Source: Acidobacteriota bacterium (lineage in GTDB: Bacteria > Acidobacteriota > Thermoanaerobaculia > Multivoradales > JAHEKO01). From it: a stretch of DNA of 49,427 bases. The notes beneath the pieces were generated by a model, which was not told the origin of the DNA, did no database searches, and was given only the letters and a program-made list of their open reading frames with translations. The DNA is taken from positions 1 to 49,427 of the forward strand of contig JAOTWP010000014.1 of the NCBI GenBank assembly GCA_029862975.1, written 5' to 3'. Below, piece after piece: positions 6,939 through 15,428 of this stretch; positions within the stretch are counted from its first letter, which is position 1, and every line of letters begins with the position of its first letter. Made by a program: the position numbers and the translations under genes.

Positions 6939-8408
6939 TCACTCGGCGGCGAACGGCTTCCACTTTGACTCTTCCGGCGGCTTGCCGAGCAGGCTGACGA
7001 CGACCAGGGTCAGCACGGACGCGATGAAGGCCGGGTAGATGATGTAGTCGTAGGCGGTGTCCTGGTCGATCTGGATGAAGCCCCAGTCGAACGTGGCTCC
7101 CGTGCTCACCCAGACGGCGAAGAGGACGGTCGAGAAGATCCCCATCGCGACCGAAGCCGCCCCCGCGGCCGGCGTCGCGCGCTTCCACAAGAAGGCGGCC
7201 AGCAGGGCCGGCGTCACCGCCGCCCCCACCATCGTGTAGGCGTAGAGCGCCATCGCGAGAATGCTGGGGAACACGGTGGTGATCAACAACGCCACGCCGG
7301 CGAGCACGACGATCATCACCCGCTGGAAGAAGATCACCTGCGCCTCCGAAGCGCCGGGCTTCAGGAAGCGCTGGTAGATGTCCCGGGCCAGGTTCGTCGA
7401 GGGCACCATCAGGAAGGTGTTGGCGGTCGAGAAGATGATGGCCGCGCCGCCCACGAGAAGCAGCGCGCCCACGATCCACGGCAGGCCGTGCGCCCCCAGC
7501 GTCAGGATCACGGTCTCGCTCGCCCTGCTGCTGATGCCGCCGTCCGCGGCCTGGAAGCTCGGGTCGTTCCAGTAGACGCCGGCGCCGAAGATGGCGACCG
7601 AGTCGAGCACCGTCTCGATGAGGATGACGCCGAGGATCATGCCGATGACCGCGCGCCGGGCGGTGGCGCCGTCCCTGGCCGACATGAACTTCTGGTAGAT
7701 CGAGCTCTCGCCGAGGAGAAGGAGGAACGTCGGCAGGAAGAGGCCGATCGCCGACGCCGCACCGAGACTGCCGAAGACGGAGAAGTGGGTCGCCGGCAGG
7801 GTCGTCGTCAGCTGCTCCCAGCCGCCGGCCGCCTCGAGCGCGAAAGGCGCCGCCAGCAGGACGCCCGCGGTGATCATGATGCCGTTGAACAGGTCGAGCG
7901 CCACGATCGACCTCATGCCGGCGACGATCGTGTAGGTCACGACCAGAAGCGCGATGATGATCTGGCCCAGGACCGGGTCGATCCCGGTGAGGATGTTGAG
8001 CAGCCGCCCGCCGCCGATGAACTGGTAGCCCGCGATCGTCAGGTAGGCGATGATGATGGCGATCGTGCCGAGCACGCGGGACGTGGCGTTGTAGCGGGTC
8101 TCGAGGATGTCGGGCACGGTGTACTGGGCGATCTTGCGCACCCGCGGCGCCAGCCAGTACACGATCGCCAGGCCGATCCAGGCGCCGCCGCTCATCCACA
8201 GGGCCGAAAAGCCGTTGCGGAACGCCCGGCCGGCGCCGCCGAAGAGGCTGCCCGAGCCGATCCAGGTGCAGACGAGGGTGCCGACGAGAAACGTCGCCGT
8301 CACCCCGCGCCCGGCGACCATGAAGTCTTCCTGTGTCTTGACGTCGCGGCCCTTGCGGACGCTGACGACGACGAGAAACGCCAGATAGATGCCAATCGCC
8401 CAGATCAC
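6939..8408 (-). CDS. Sodium:solute symporter (SSS family)
   Basis: A 489-residue transporter with about 13 membrane helices. The N-terminal part (GRGVTATFLVGTLVCTWIGSG) and the segment YTVPDILETRYN followed by AYLTIAGYQFIGGGRLL match the SSS family, which includes PutP and PanF. The inverted-repeat LeuT fold is expected and sodium would drive uptake. Substrate not predictable; amino acids, monocarboxylates or sugars are all known. The GTG at 8408 is chosen because GGGAGGGCGAG lies just upstream and the first helix (VIWAIGIYLAFLVVV) then begins at residue 1. A longer frame would add about 28 residues resembling no signal. Confidence 0.88.
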   Translation of the reverse strand: MIWAIGIYLAFLVVVSVRKGRDVKTQEDFMVAGRGVTATFLVGTLVCTWIGSGSLFGGAGRAFRNGFSALWMSGGAWIGLAIVYWLAPRVRKIAQYTVPDILETRYNATSRVLGTIAIIIAYLTIAGYQFIGGGRLLNILTGIDPVLGQIIIALLVVTYTIVAGMRSIVALDLFNGIMITAGVLLAAPFALEAAGGWEQLTTTLPATHFSVFGSLGAASAIGLFLPTFLLLLGESSIYQKFMSARDGATARRAVIGMILGVILIETVLDSVAIFGAGVYWNDPSFQAADGGISSRASETVILTLGAHGLPWIVGALLLVGGAAIIFSTANTFLMVPSTNLARDIYQRFLKPGASEAQVIFFQRVMIVVLAGVALLITTVFPSILAMALYAYTMVGAAVTPALLAAFLWKRATPAAGAASVAMGIFSTVLFAVWVSTGATFDWGFIQIDQDTAYDYIIYPAFIASVLTLVVVSLLGKPPEESKWKPFAAE

Positions 8409-8504
8409 GGCTCGCCCTCCCTCGGGAACGTCCTGCGGTAAAGCCCGCGCGAGACTACCAAACGCGAACCCCGGGCGTGAGCGGGCCCGCACACAAAATG
8501 GACC

Positions 8505-8533
8505 TTGACCCCCGGCGGCGGCGCGGATATCCT
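8505..8533 (+). promoter_or_regulatory. Sigma-70-type promoter of the tRNA-Pro gene
   Basis: TTGACC (8505-8510), a 17-bp spacer and TATCCT (8528-8533) lie 36 bp upstream of the mature tRNA 5' end. Predicted start near 8540. This is the best -35/-10 pair seen in the window. Confidence 0.7.
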
Positions 8534-8569
8534 CCCGCCGCCGCGGGCTCGACGCCCGCCGGACCCTCT

Positions 8570-8646
8570 CGGGGCGTAGCTCAGCCTGGCAGAGCGCACG
8601 GTTCGGGTCCGTGAGGCCGGAGGTTCAAATCCTCTCGCCCCGACCA
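8570..8646 (+). tRNA. tRNA-Pro, anticodon CGG
   Basis: A complete 77-nt cloverleaf. The acceptor stem CGGGGCG (8570-8576) pairs with CGCCCCG ending before ACCA. The D-arm includes GCTCAGCCTGGCAGAGC. The anticodon stem CACGG/CCGTG (8597-8601, 8609-8613) closes the loop TTCGGGT with anticodon CGG at 8604-8606. The T-arm is GGAGG-TTCAAAT-CCTCT. The 3' CCA is encoded. It reads proline codon CCG, which is frequent in this genome. Confidence 0.95.
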
Positions 8647-8670
8647 TCGCCACCTTCTACCCGACGACCC

Positions 8671-8698
8671 GAACGGCCGCTCCCGGGAGCGGCCGTTC
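8671..8698 (+). terminator. 28-bp perfect palindrome after tRNA-Pro
   Basis: Bases 8671-8684 are the exact reverse complement of 8685-8698, centred on CCCGGG. It begins 24 bp after the tRNA and would fold into a very stable stem in the transcript, so intrinsic termination is likely although no T-run follows. Because it has almost no loop, it could also be a protein-binding palindrome. Confidence 0.6.
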
Positions 8699-8723
8699 CG
8701 ATCTCCGCCGTGCAGCCCTGGGA

Positions 8724-8751
8724 TAGAATGAGAGGTCGGTTTTTTCGACCT
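8724..8751 (+). promoter_or_regulatory. -10 element and overlapping inverted repeat ahead of the acyl-CoA synthetase gene
   Basis: TAGAAT at 8724-8729 resembles a -10 box. Directly behind it AGGTCG (8733-8738) and CGACCT (8746-8751) are inverted around a T-rich 7-bp centre. The expected transcription start near 8736 falls inside this repeat, which is where a repressor operator would lie. It could equally be a leader hairpin. No good -35 box is visible. Confidence 0.4.
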
Positions 8752-8795
8752 TCGATGACCGCGTCTGCCGCGGCGCGACCTGAGGTGGGGGTGCC

Positions 8796-10580
8796 ATGTC
8801 GATCACGACCTTGACGGAGATGTTCCTGGCCGGCCTCGAGCACGACAAGCCGGACTGCTTCCTCTACAAGAAGGACGGCGCCTACGTCCCGCTGTCGACC
8901 CGCCAGTTCTACGAGAACGTGCGGCGGATCGCGGCCGCTCTCGTCGGCTTCGGCGTCCGCCGCGGCGACCGGGTGGCGCTGATGGCCGAGAACTGCATCC
9001 ACTGGCCGGCCGTCGACTACGCCACCCTGGGCGTCGGCGCGGTGCTGGTTCCGATCTACCCGACGCTCACCCCGGACCAGGCGGCCTACATCACCAACGA
9101 CTGCGGAGCCGAGGTGGTGTTCGTGCAGGGCGGGGAGCGCTACCAGGGGATGCTCGACCAGCGCCCGAACATGCCGAAGGTGCGCCAGTTCGTGGCGATC
9201 GACCACGACGCGGCGTCGGACGACACGGTCGCGCTCTCCCACGTGCTCGCGAACGTCGAGCCGATGAGCGAGGCGGCTTTCAAGGAATCGGCGCTGCAAT
9301 CGAAACCGCAGGACCTCGCGACGTTTATCTACACGAGCGGCACGACCGGCAACCCCAAGGGGGTCATGCTCTCCCACGACAATCTGACGTCCAACCTGCT
9401 CTCGGCCGCCCGCGCCATCGAGATCGACTCGCACCAGACCGGGCTCTCGTTCCTCCCCCTGTCGCACTCTTTCGAGCGCATCGTCGATTTCATCTACTTC
9501 TTCAAGGGCGCGACGATCGCCTACGCCGAATCGATCCAGACCGTGGCGCAGGACCTGGGCGAGGTGCAGCCGCACTTCTTCGTCGCCGTGCCCAGGGTCT
9601 ACGAGAAGGTGATCAACAAGGTCCGCGAGAACGTGGCCAACGCGCCAGGTTTGCGCCGCAGGATCTTCGCCTGGGCCGAGCGGGTCGGCCGCGAGGCGCT
9701 CCCCTACCGCCTGCGCCGCGAGTCGCCTCCCGGCGCCCTCGGGCTCAAGCTCAAGATCGCCGACGCGCTGGTCTTCTCCAAGATCCGGGAGCGGCTGGGC
9801 GGCCGCTTCGAGACCGCAACTTCGGGGGGCGCGCCGCTGGCCCGCGACGTGGCCGAGTTCTTCTGGGGTGCCGGAATCGAGATCTACGAAGGCTACGGCC
9901 TCTCCGAGACCTCGCCGGTGCTCACGGTCAACCGGCCCGGGAAGGTGAAGCTCGGCACCGTGGGCGCCGTCATCGACGGCGTCGAGCTCAAGATCGCCGA
10001 CGACGGCGAGGTCCTGGCCAAGGGTCCCAACATCATGCAGGGCTACCACAACCTGCCCGCCCAGACCGCGGAGACGATCGACGAGGACGGCTGGTTCCAC
10101 ACCGGCGACATCGGCGAGATCGACGACGAGGGCTTCCTCGCGATCACCGATCGCAAGAAGGAGATCATCGTCAACGCCTACGGCAAGAACATCGCGCCGG
10201 CGCCGATCGAGAACGAGCTCAAGAGCAGCCGCTTCATCGAGCAGGCCGTCGTCATCGGCGACCGGCGCAAGTTCCTTTCCGCCCTGCTCGTGCCCGACTT
10301 CGAGGCCCTGGCGAGCTGGGCCGCGAAGAACGGCCTGCCGGCCGACGATCGCCCGGCGCTGCTCGCGGCCGACGCGACCCGCAAGCTCTTTGCGGAGGAG
10401 ATCGCCGGCGTCAACGCCAAGCTCGCCAAGTACGAGATGGTGCGCGCCTTCGACCTGATCCCGGAGGAGTTCTCGATCGAGGGCGGCGAGCTCACGCCGA
10501 CGCAGAAGGTGAAGCGGCGCATCGTCGCCGAGAAGTACGGCGAGGCCATCGACGCGCTCTACGCCAACGCCGGGGACTGA
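8796..10580 (+). CDS. Long-chain acyl-CoA synthetase (AMP-forming)
   Basis: The 594-residue protein has the adenylate-forming enzyme motifs in order: YTSGTTGNPKG (179-189, phosphate binding), PLSHSFERI, EGYGLSETSP (A5), GWFHTGD (A7), TDRKKEIIVNAYGKNIAP (A8 hinge) and a C-terminal lysine in TPTQKVKRR (A10). Length and the phrases around the hinge match FadD15/FAA1-type long-chain fatty acyl-CoA ligases. It would activate fatty acids with ATP and CoA. It starts at an ATG with GAGGTGGGGG upstream and is followed 48 bp later by the FadJ-like gene, so the pair forms an activation and beta-oxidation unit. Confidence 0.92.
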   Translation: MSITTLTEMFLAGLEHDKPDCFLYKKDGAYVPLSTRQFYENVRRIAAALVGFGVRRGDRVALMAENCIHWPAVDYATLGVGAVLVPIYPTLTPDQAAYITNDCGAEVVFVQGGERYQGMLDQRPNMPKVRQFVAIDHDAASDDTVALSHVLANVEPMSEAAFKESALQSKPQDLATFIYTSGTTGNPKGVMLSHDNLTSNLLSAARAIEIDSHQTGLSFLPLSHSFERIVDFIYFFKGATIAYAESIQTVAQDLGEVQPHFFVAVPRVYEKVINKVRENVANAPGLRRRIFAWAERVGREALPYRLRRESPPGALGLKLKIADALVFSKIRERLGGRFETATSGGAPLARDVAEFFWGAGIEIYEGYGLSETSPVLTVNRPGKVKLGTVGAVIDGVELKIADDGEVLAKGPNIMQGYHNLPAQTAETIDEDGWFHTGDIGEIDDEGFLAITDRKKEIIVNAYGKNIAPAPIENELKSSRFIEQAVVIGDRRKFLSALLVPDFEALASWAAKNGLPADDRPALLAADATRKLFAEEIAGVNAKLAKYEMVRAFDLIPEEFSIEGGELTPTQKVKRRIVAEKYGEAIDALYANAGD

Positions 10581-10628
10581 GCCGCGTCTCGGCACGACGG
10601 GAAGCGCCGGCACCGAGGGAGAACCGAT

Positions 10629-12776
10629 TTGCCCACCGCTTTGCGTATCGAGGGCCCCGACGACGGCCTCGCGGTCCTCGTCTTCGACGCCCCCGACAGC
10701 AAGGTCAACGTCATCGGCGCCGAGCTCGTGGGCGAGCTGGCGGCGGCGATCGACGAGCTCGAGCGGCGCACGGACATCGCGGGCCTCGTCCTCGCGTCCG
10801 GCAAGCCGCGCAATTTCATCGCGGGCGCCGACCTCGACGCCATCGAGCGGGTGACGGACCCCGCCGAGGTCCAAGCGGCGGTGACGCTCGTCCAGGGGCT
10901 CTACGAGCGCTGGGAGAGCCTGCCCTACCCGACGTTCGCCGCCATCGAGGGCGCGTGCCTGGGCGGCGGCACCGAGTGGGCGCTGGCCTCGCGCTACATC
11001 CTCGTCGCCGACCGGCCGGAGCTGAGGATCGGCCTTCCCGAGATCCGCCTCGGCATCCTGCCGGGCTGGGGCGGCTGCACCCGGCTGCCGCGACGGATCG
11101 GGCTCGCCGCGGCGCTCGACCTCGTCCTCGCCGGCAAGAGCGTCAACCCCTACAAAGCCTTCAAGATCGGGCTCGCCGACGCGCTCATGCCGCCGGCCTC
11201 GTTCCGCCACCACGTCCGCGACTTCGCCCGCCAGGCGATGGCCGGCAAGCCGCCCGTCAAGGGCCGCGCGACGGGCGCCCGGGGCGTCCTCCTCGAAAAG
11301 AACCCGCTGGGCCGCAAGATCGTCTTCGACCAGGCCGGCAAGCAGGTGCTCGCGAGCACGGGAGGCAACTACCCGGCCCCGCTGCGGGCCCTCGAGGTCG
11401 TGCGCGCCGGACTCGCCGGCGGCCGGGCCGCGGGCCTGGCGGCCGAGGCGCGCGGCCTCTCGGAGCTCGCGGTCTCCCGGGAGAGCAAGAGCCTGGTGCA
11501 CGTCTATCGCCTGGCGGAGGGCGCCGCCAAGGGCAAGGCGAGCCGCCCGCTGCGGCGCGCGGCCGTCCTCGGCGCGGGCGTCATGGGCGGCGGCATCGCG
11601 CAGCTCCTGGCGGCCAAGGCCTCGGTGCCCGTGCGACTCAAGGACCTCGCGCCCGAGCCCCTCGCCCAGGGCATGGCGCACGCCAACGAGCTGTTCCGGC
11701 AGCAGGTCCGGAGGCGCTGGATCACCGCGCCGCAGGCGCGCCAGAAGATGAACCTGCTCCGTCCGACGCTCGACTACGGGGGGTTCGCGGCGGTCGATCT
11801 CGTGGTCGAGGCCATCGTCGAGCGCCTGGACGTCAAGCAGCAGGTCTTCGCGGAGCTGTCCGGGATCGTGCCGGCCACCGCGATCCTCGCCTCCAACACG
11901 TCTTCGCTGTCGATCGCGGCGATCGGCAAGGACGCGAAGCACCCGGAGCGGGTCGTGGGAATGCACTTCTTCAACCCGGTCGACAAGATGCCGCTGGTCG
12001 AGGTCGTCGTCGGCCCGCTCACCGCGGAAGACGTCGTGGAGTCGATCGTCGCGCTGTGCCGCGCGCTCGGGAAGACGCCGGTGGTCGTCAAGGACGGCCC
12101 CGGCTTCCTCGTCAACCGGCTGCTCATGTTCTCCATGGCCGAGGCGCTGACCCTGCTCGAGGAAGGGGTCTCGATCGCGGCGCTCGACGCGACGATGAAG
12201 CGGTGGGGCATGCCGATGGGTCCGGTGACCCTGACGGACGAGGTGGGTCTCGACGTGGCCAGCCACGTGGCGGACATCCTCGGCGCCGCTTTCGGCGACC
12301 GGCTCCAGGTTCCGCGGTGGCTCGGCCGGATGGTCGAGGACGGGCGCCTGGGCGCGAAGGTCGGGCGGGGCTTCTACCGCTACGCGGGGGGCCAGCGGCT
12401 GGATCCCGACCCCGCGGTCTACGCCCTCCTGGGCCTCTCCCCCGGCGACGAGACCCCCGACCCCCTCGAGGTGAGCTACCGCCTGGTCACGCCGATGCTC
12501 AACGAGGCGGCGCGCTGCCTGGCCGAGGGCGTCGTCGCCGACGCCGCCGACCTCGACCTCGCGATGATCATGGGCACGGGCTTCCCGCCCTTCCGGGGCG
12601 GCCTGTGCCGCTGGGCGGACGACGAGGGGATCGGCTCGGTGCGGGCGCGGATGGAGGACCTCGCGGACCGGGTCGGTCCGCGGTTCGCGCCCGCGCAGGC
12701 CTTCGTCGACGTCGTCGCGGCCGGCGGCTTCTACGCGCGCCATCCGCGCGCGAAGGCGCGCGGCACCGGCGCCTGA
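10629..12776 (+). CDS. FadJ-like enoyl-CoA hydratase / 3-hydroxyacyl-CoA dehydrogenase
   Basis: A 715-residue fusion. The N-terminal crotonase domain (about 1-290) keeps both catalytic glutamates, in GGGTEWALAS and IGLPEIRLGILPGWGG. It is followed by a Rossmann NAD site AAVLGAGVMGGGIAQ near 314, catalytic His in GMHFFNPVDKMPLVEV, and two C-terminal dehydrogenase helical domains (DGPGFLVNRLL, GAKVGRGFYRY). It should hydrate enoyl-CoA and oxidise hydroxyacyl-CoA. The start is a TTG at 10629, placed after GAGGGAGAA; no ATG is available upstream. No thiolase or acyl-CoA dehydrogenase gene is in the window, so the cycle depends on genes elsewhere. Confidence 0.92.
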   Translation: MPTALRIEGPDDGLAVLVFDAPDSKVNVIGAELVGELAAAIDELERRTDIAGLVLASGKPRNFIAGADLDAIERVTDPAEVQAAVTLVQGLYERWESLPYPTFAAIEGACLGGGTEWALASRYILVADRPELRIGLPEIRLGILPGWGGCTRLPRRIGLAAALDLVLAGKSVNPYKAFKIGLADALMPPASFRHHVRDFARQAMAGKPPVKGRATGARGVLLEKNPLGRKIVFDQAGKQVLASTGGNYPAPLRALEVVRAGLAGGRAAGLAAEARGLSELAVSRESKSLVHVYRLAEGAAKGKASRPLRRAAVLGAGVMGGGIAQLLAAKASVPVRLKDLAPEPLAQGMAHANELFRQQVRRRWITAPQARQKMNLLRPTLDYGGFAAVDLVVEAIVERLDVKQQVFAELSGIVPATAILASNTSSLSIAAIGKDAKHPERVVGMHFFNPVDKMPLVEVVVGPLTAEDVVESIVALCRALGKTPVVVKDGPGFLVNRLLMFSMAEALTLLEEGVSIAALDATMKRWGMPMGPVTLTDEVGLDVASHVADILGAAFGDRLQVPRWLGRMVEDGRLGAKVGRGFYRYAGGQRLDPDPAVYALLGLSPGDETPDPLEVSYRLVTPMLNEAARCLAEGVVADAADLDLAMIMGTGFPPFRGGLCRWADDEGIGSVRARMEDLADRVGPRFAPAQAFVDVVAAGGFYARHPRAKARGTGA

Positions 12777-12826
12777 GCGAAGCTGGCCTCGATCTTGCTG
12801 TGGACAGCGGCACGAAAGGAGCCGCC

Positions 12827-13972
12827 ATGCACCGAAGCCCGAAACCGCACTACCTTCTCGCCGCCCTGCTCTTGGCCCTACCCGTCTCCCTCGCCGCGCA
12901 GGAAACGAAGCCGCCGGCGTTCCGGGACGTCGTCGACGTCGACGAGGTCCTCCTCGACGTGCTGGTCACCGATCGGGACGGCAACGTCATCCTGGGGCTA
13001 CAGCCCGAGGACTTCGCGGTCGAGGACGGCGACCGCTCCGTCGCCGCCGAATCGGCGACGTTCTACAGCAATCGCGCCTTCCTGGAGTCGGCGGCCCTGG
13101 CGAACCGGCTCGGTGTGTCTCCGGACGACGTGCCGGTCGACCGCTATTTCATCCTCTTCTTCGACGATCCCCGGTCGCTGTTTCCCGGCCTCATCGCGGA
13201 GCAGCTCGACGCCCTGCGCTGGGCGCGGCGCTGGGTCCACCAGGAGCTGCTGCCGAACGACTGGGTGGCCGTCGTCAGCTACAGCTACGAGCTGAAGATC
13301 CACCAGGACTTCACGCGCGACAACGAAGCGATCCTCGAGGCCCTCGACAACGTGGCCAAGGGAGGGAAAGATCCCGGCAACTGGCCCTCGCGCATCGACG
13401 CCTCCGAGGGTCCGTCGCTGCGGGCCAACCTGCCGCGCGGCGAGGAGCTGCGCAAGAGCAGCCTGAAGATCTACTCGGCGCTCCAGACCCTGGCCGAGGC
13501 GTCGCGCTACATCGTCGGCCGCAAGAACGTCCTCATGTTCAGCATGGGCTTCGGCGAGCCCGGCGACTTCAGCTCGCCGGAGAGCACCGTCTCCGTGGGC
13601 CGGACGAACTGGGGCACCTACCGCCCGGACGAACGCTACTACCCGCCGATGATGGAGGCTCTCAACGACGCCAACGTGGCCGTCTACACGATCTCCCTGC
13701 TCAAGAACCTCCGCAACGAGAACGCCGCCCAGGGAATCCTCGGCAACTCCCTGAGCCTCCTGGCCGACGACACGGGCGGCCGGTACTACTTCAACTTCGT
13801 CACCTTCAGAGATCCGCTGCGCAGTGCCGTCCAGGACAACAACGGCTACTACCTGCTGAGCTACCGCGCCGAGCACGCGCCCGGCACCGCGGGGTATCGC
13901 CAGGTCACGGTCACGACCCGCAACCCGGACTTCGTCGTCCGCGCCCGCAAGGGCTACCGTTACGGCGGCTGA
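12827..13972 (+). CDS. Secreted VWA-related protein of the Acidobacteriota type
   Basis: A 381-residue protein with a signal peptide (residues 1-24, LLAALLLALPVSLAAQ). After it comes the conserved opening VDEVLLDVLVTDRDGNVILGLQPEDFAVEDG, here read as the start of the VWFA-related family known chiefly from Acidobacteriota. A von Willebrand A-like fold follows, with YFILFFDD in place of the classical DxSxS metal site. The end GYYLLSYRAEHAPGTAGYRQVTVTT...RARKGYRY is also typical of that family. The function is unknown; an extracytoplasmic binding role is usually assumed. The start is ATG with AAAGGAG upstream. It is convergent with the phosphatase gene, only 8 bp away. Confidence 0.8.
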   Translation: MHRSPKPHYLLAALLLALPVSLAAQETKPPAFRDVVDVDEVLLDVLVTDRDGNVILGLQPEDFAVEDGDRSVAAESATFYSNRAFLESAALANRLGVSPDDVPVDRYFILFFDDPRSLFPGLIAEQLDALRWARRWVHQELLPNDWVAVVSYSYELKIHQDFTRDNEAILEALDNVAKGGKDPGNWPSRIDASEGPSLRANLPRGEELRKSSLKIYSALQTLAEASRYIVGRKNVLMFSMGFGEPGDFSSPESTVSVGRTNWGTYRPDERYYPPMMEALNDANVAVYTISLLKNLRNENAAQGILGNSLSLLADDTGGRYYFNFVTFRDPLRSAVQDNNGYYLLSYRAEHAPGTAGYRQVTVTTRNPDFVVRARKGYRYGG

Positions 13973-13980
13973 AAGGGGGG

Positions 13981-14736
13981 CTAGTCGTCGCCCTCGCCGC
14001 GCACCGCGAGCAGGATGACCGTGATGTTGTCCGCGCCGCCGCGTTCGTTGGCGGCGGCGACGAGGCGCGTGCTGCGCTCTTCGACCCCGCCGCCCGCCGA
14101 CAGGAGGCGCCCGATCTCTTCGTCGGTGAGCATCGTCGTCAAGCCGTCCGAGCACAGCACCAGAAGATCGCCCGGCTGCAGCCGCACCCGGCGCAGATCG
14201 ACCTCGACGGCCTGCTCGCCGCCCAGGGCTCGGGTGACGACGCTCTTGAAAGGATGATCCCGCGCCTGGGCGACCGACAGGTGGCCGGCCGCGACCTGCT
14301 CGTGGACCCAGGAGTGGTCCTCCGTGAGCTGGGTCAGCGTGCTGCCGCGCAGCGCGTAGGCGCGGCTGTCGCCGACGTGCCCGATGATCGCCGCCTCGCC
14401 GTCGATCACGATCGCGATCACGGTCGTGCCCATGCCCCGCAGCGCGCCGTCCCGATCGCCGGCCTCGCGAATCCTCTCGTGGGCGTGGGCGAAGGCGCTC
14501 TGCAGCCGCTCCGCCACGGCCAGCTCGCCATCGCTTCCGACTTCGCCCGCGGACTGCCGGTACTTCTCCACGATGGCGCCGACGGCAATCTGCGAAGCGA
14601 CGTCGCCGTTGCCGTGGCCTCCCATGCCGTCCGCCACGACGAAGAGCCCCTGCTCCTCCACCAGGGCATAGGAGTCCTCGTTCCGGCTCCGCACCCGGCC
14701 GACGTCGGAGAGTCCGAAGGCTTCCACGGCCGGCAT
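13981..14736 (-). CDS. PP2C-type serine/threonine protein phosphatase
   Basis: 251 residues. The bacterial PP2C/Stp motifs are intact: RSRNEDSY (18-23 region), ADGMGGHGNGD (35-45, metal-binding Asp36), GHVGDSRAYALR, TEDHSW, CSDGLT and GGADNITVIL. It should dephosphorylate targets of Hanks-type kinases, but no kinase gene is in the window. The ATG overlaps the DnaJ-TPR gene's stop by one base (TGATG, 14734-14738), so the two are translationally coupled. It is the last gene of the RodZ-like operon. Confidence 0.9.
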   Translation of the reverse strand: MPAVEAFGLSDVGRVRSRNEDSYALVEEQGLFVVADGMGGHGNGDVASQIAVGAIVEKYRQSAGEVGSDGELAVAERLQSAFAHAHERIREAGDRDGALRGMGTTVIAIVIDGEAAIIGHVGDSRAYALRGSTLTQLTEDHSWVHEQVAAGHLSVAQARDHPFKSVVTRALGGEQAVEVDLRRVRLQPGDLLVLCSDGLTTMLTDEEIGRLLSAGGGVEERSTRLVAAANERGGADNITVILLAVRGEGDD

Positions 14737-15368
14737 CAGCTCTTGCCGAACATGCCGCCGCGCAGCCCGCGACGCAGCGACTTCAGCCGCTCCTCGATCT
14801 TCGGCTCCGCGCCGCCCCAGTCCAGCGCTTTCTGGTAGAACTCCTCCGCCTTGTCCGGCATGCCGCTGGCGGCGAACAGGTTGCCTGCCAGCTCGAGGTA
14901 GCGCGGCTCCATGGGCTGCAGATCGCAGGCCTGGATGATGGCGTGGCGGGCGCGCGGCAGCGAGCGCCGATCCTCCTCGAGCAGCTTGGCCAGCTCGTAC
15001 CACGCCCGATGCCCCCCTTCGTCCTCGCGAGTGGCACGCTCGAGGAACTCGATGGCGAGCTGTCGGTTCCCCTGCTTCGCCTCCTGCCTCGCCCGCAGGA
15101 TGTAGACCTTGGAGACCTGGGTCTGATCGCTCTCGGGAGCGACGACCATCTGGGCCAGCTCCAGGTCGTGCTGCCGGCGGCGCTCGGAGTCGCTGAGCGT
15201 GTTGAAGGCCTCGGTCACCTGCTGGAAATAGAGCTCGGCCTCCACCTTGTCCGCGCCCTGGAAGCGATCCGGATGCCGTTCGCGCGCCAGCGTCAGGAAC
15301 CGCTGCCGAACCTGGCGGCCGGTCGCGTTCTGCGGCACCCCGAGGATCGCGTAGTAGTTCTTGCTCAT
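14736..15368 (-). CDS. DnaJ-domain protein with C-terminal TPR-like repeats
   Basis: 210 residues. An N-terminal J-domain (4-70, NYYAILGVPQNAT and the essential HPD at 32-34) is joined to helical repeats (about 85-195) such as ARQEAKQGNRQLAIEFLERAT and ELAGNLFAASGMPDKAEEFYQKAL that look like TPRs. There is no Gly/Phe-rich or zinc-finger region, so it is a class III J-protein that would recruit DnaK to a special partner. The ATG has GAAGGA directly against it, too close for a normal ribosome site. The reading frame continues upstream in phase with the previous gene without any other stop, which is discussed as a finding. Confidence 0.85.
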   Translation of the reverse strand: MSKNYYAILGVPQNATGRQVRQRFLTLARERHPDRFQGADKVEAELYFQQVTEAFNTLSDSERRRQHDLELAQMVVAPESDQTQVSKVYILRARQEAKQGNRQLAIEFLERATREDEGGHRAWYELAKLLEEDRRSLPRARHAIIQACDLQPMEPRYLELAGNLFAASGMPDKAEEFYQKALDWGGAEPKIEERLKSLRRGLRGGMFGKS

Positions 15369-15382
15369 TCCTTCGCCATGGT

Positions 15383-15418
15383 CTTCCGGCCAGCCTTCCG
15401 GCGAGTCTTCCGGCGAGA
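15383..15418 (-). repeat. Three 12-bp tandem repeats in the gap before the DnaJ gene
   Basis: Three units of CTTCCGGCGAGn-type sequence (15383-15394, 15395-15406, 15407-15418). On the reverse strand they read in frame with both flanking genes and would encode SPED-SPEG-WPED. Their phase suggests coding origin rather than regulatory DNA. Confidence 0.75.
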
Positions 15419-15428
15419 CCCTCGTCGT

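Noticed and set aside
8625-12743. A 1372-residue open frame on the reverse strand
   Set aside because: It lies antisense to the acyl-CoA synthetase and FadJ-like genes, is composed mostly of Arg, Ala, Gly and His, and resembles no protein. High G+C removes stop codons in shadow frames.
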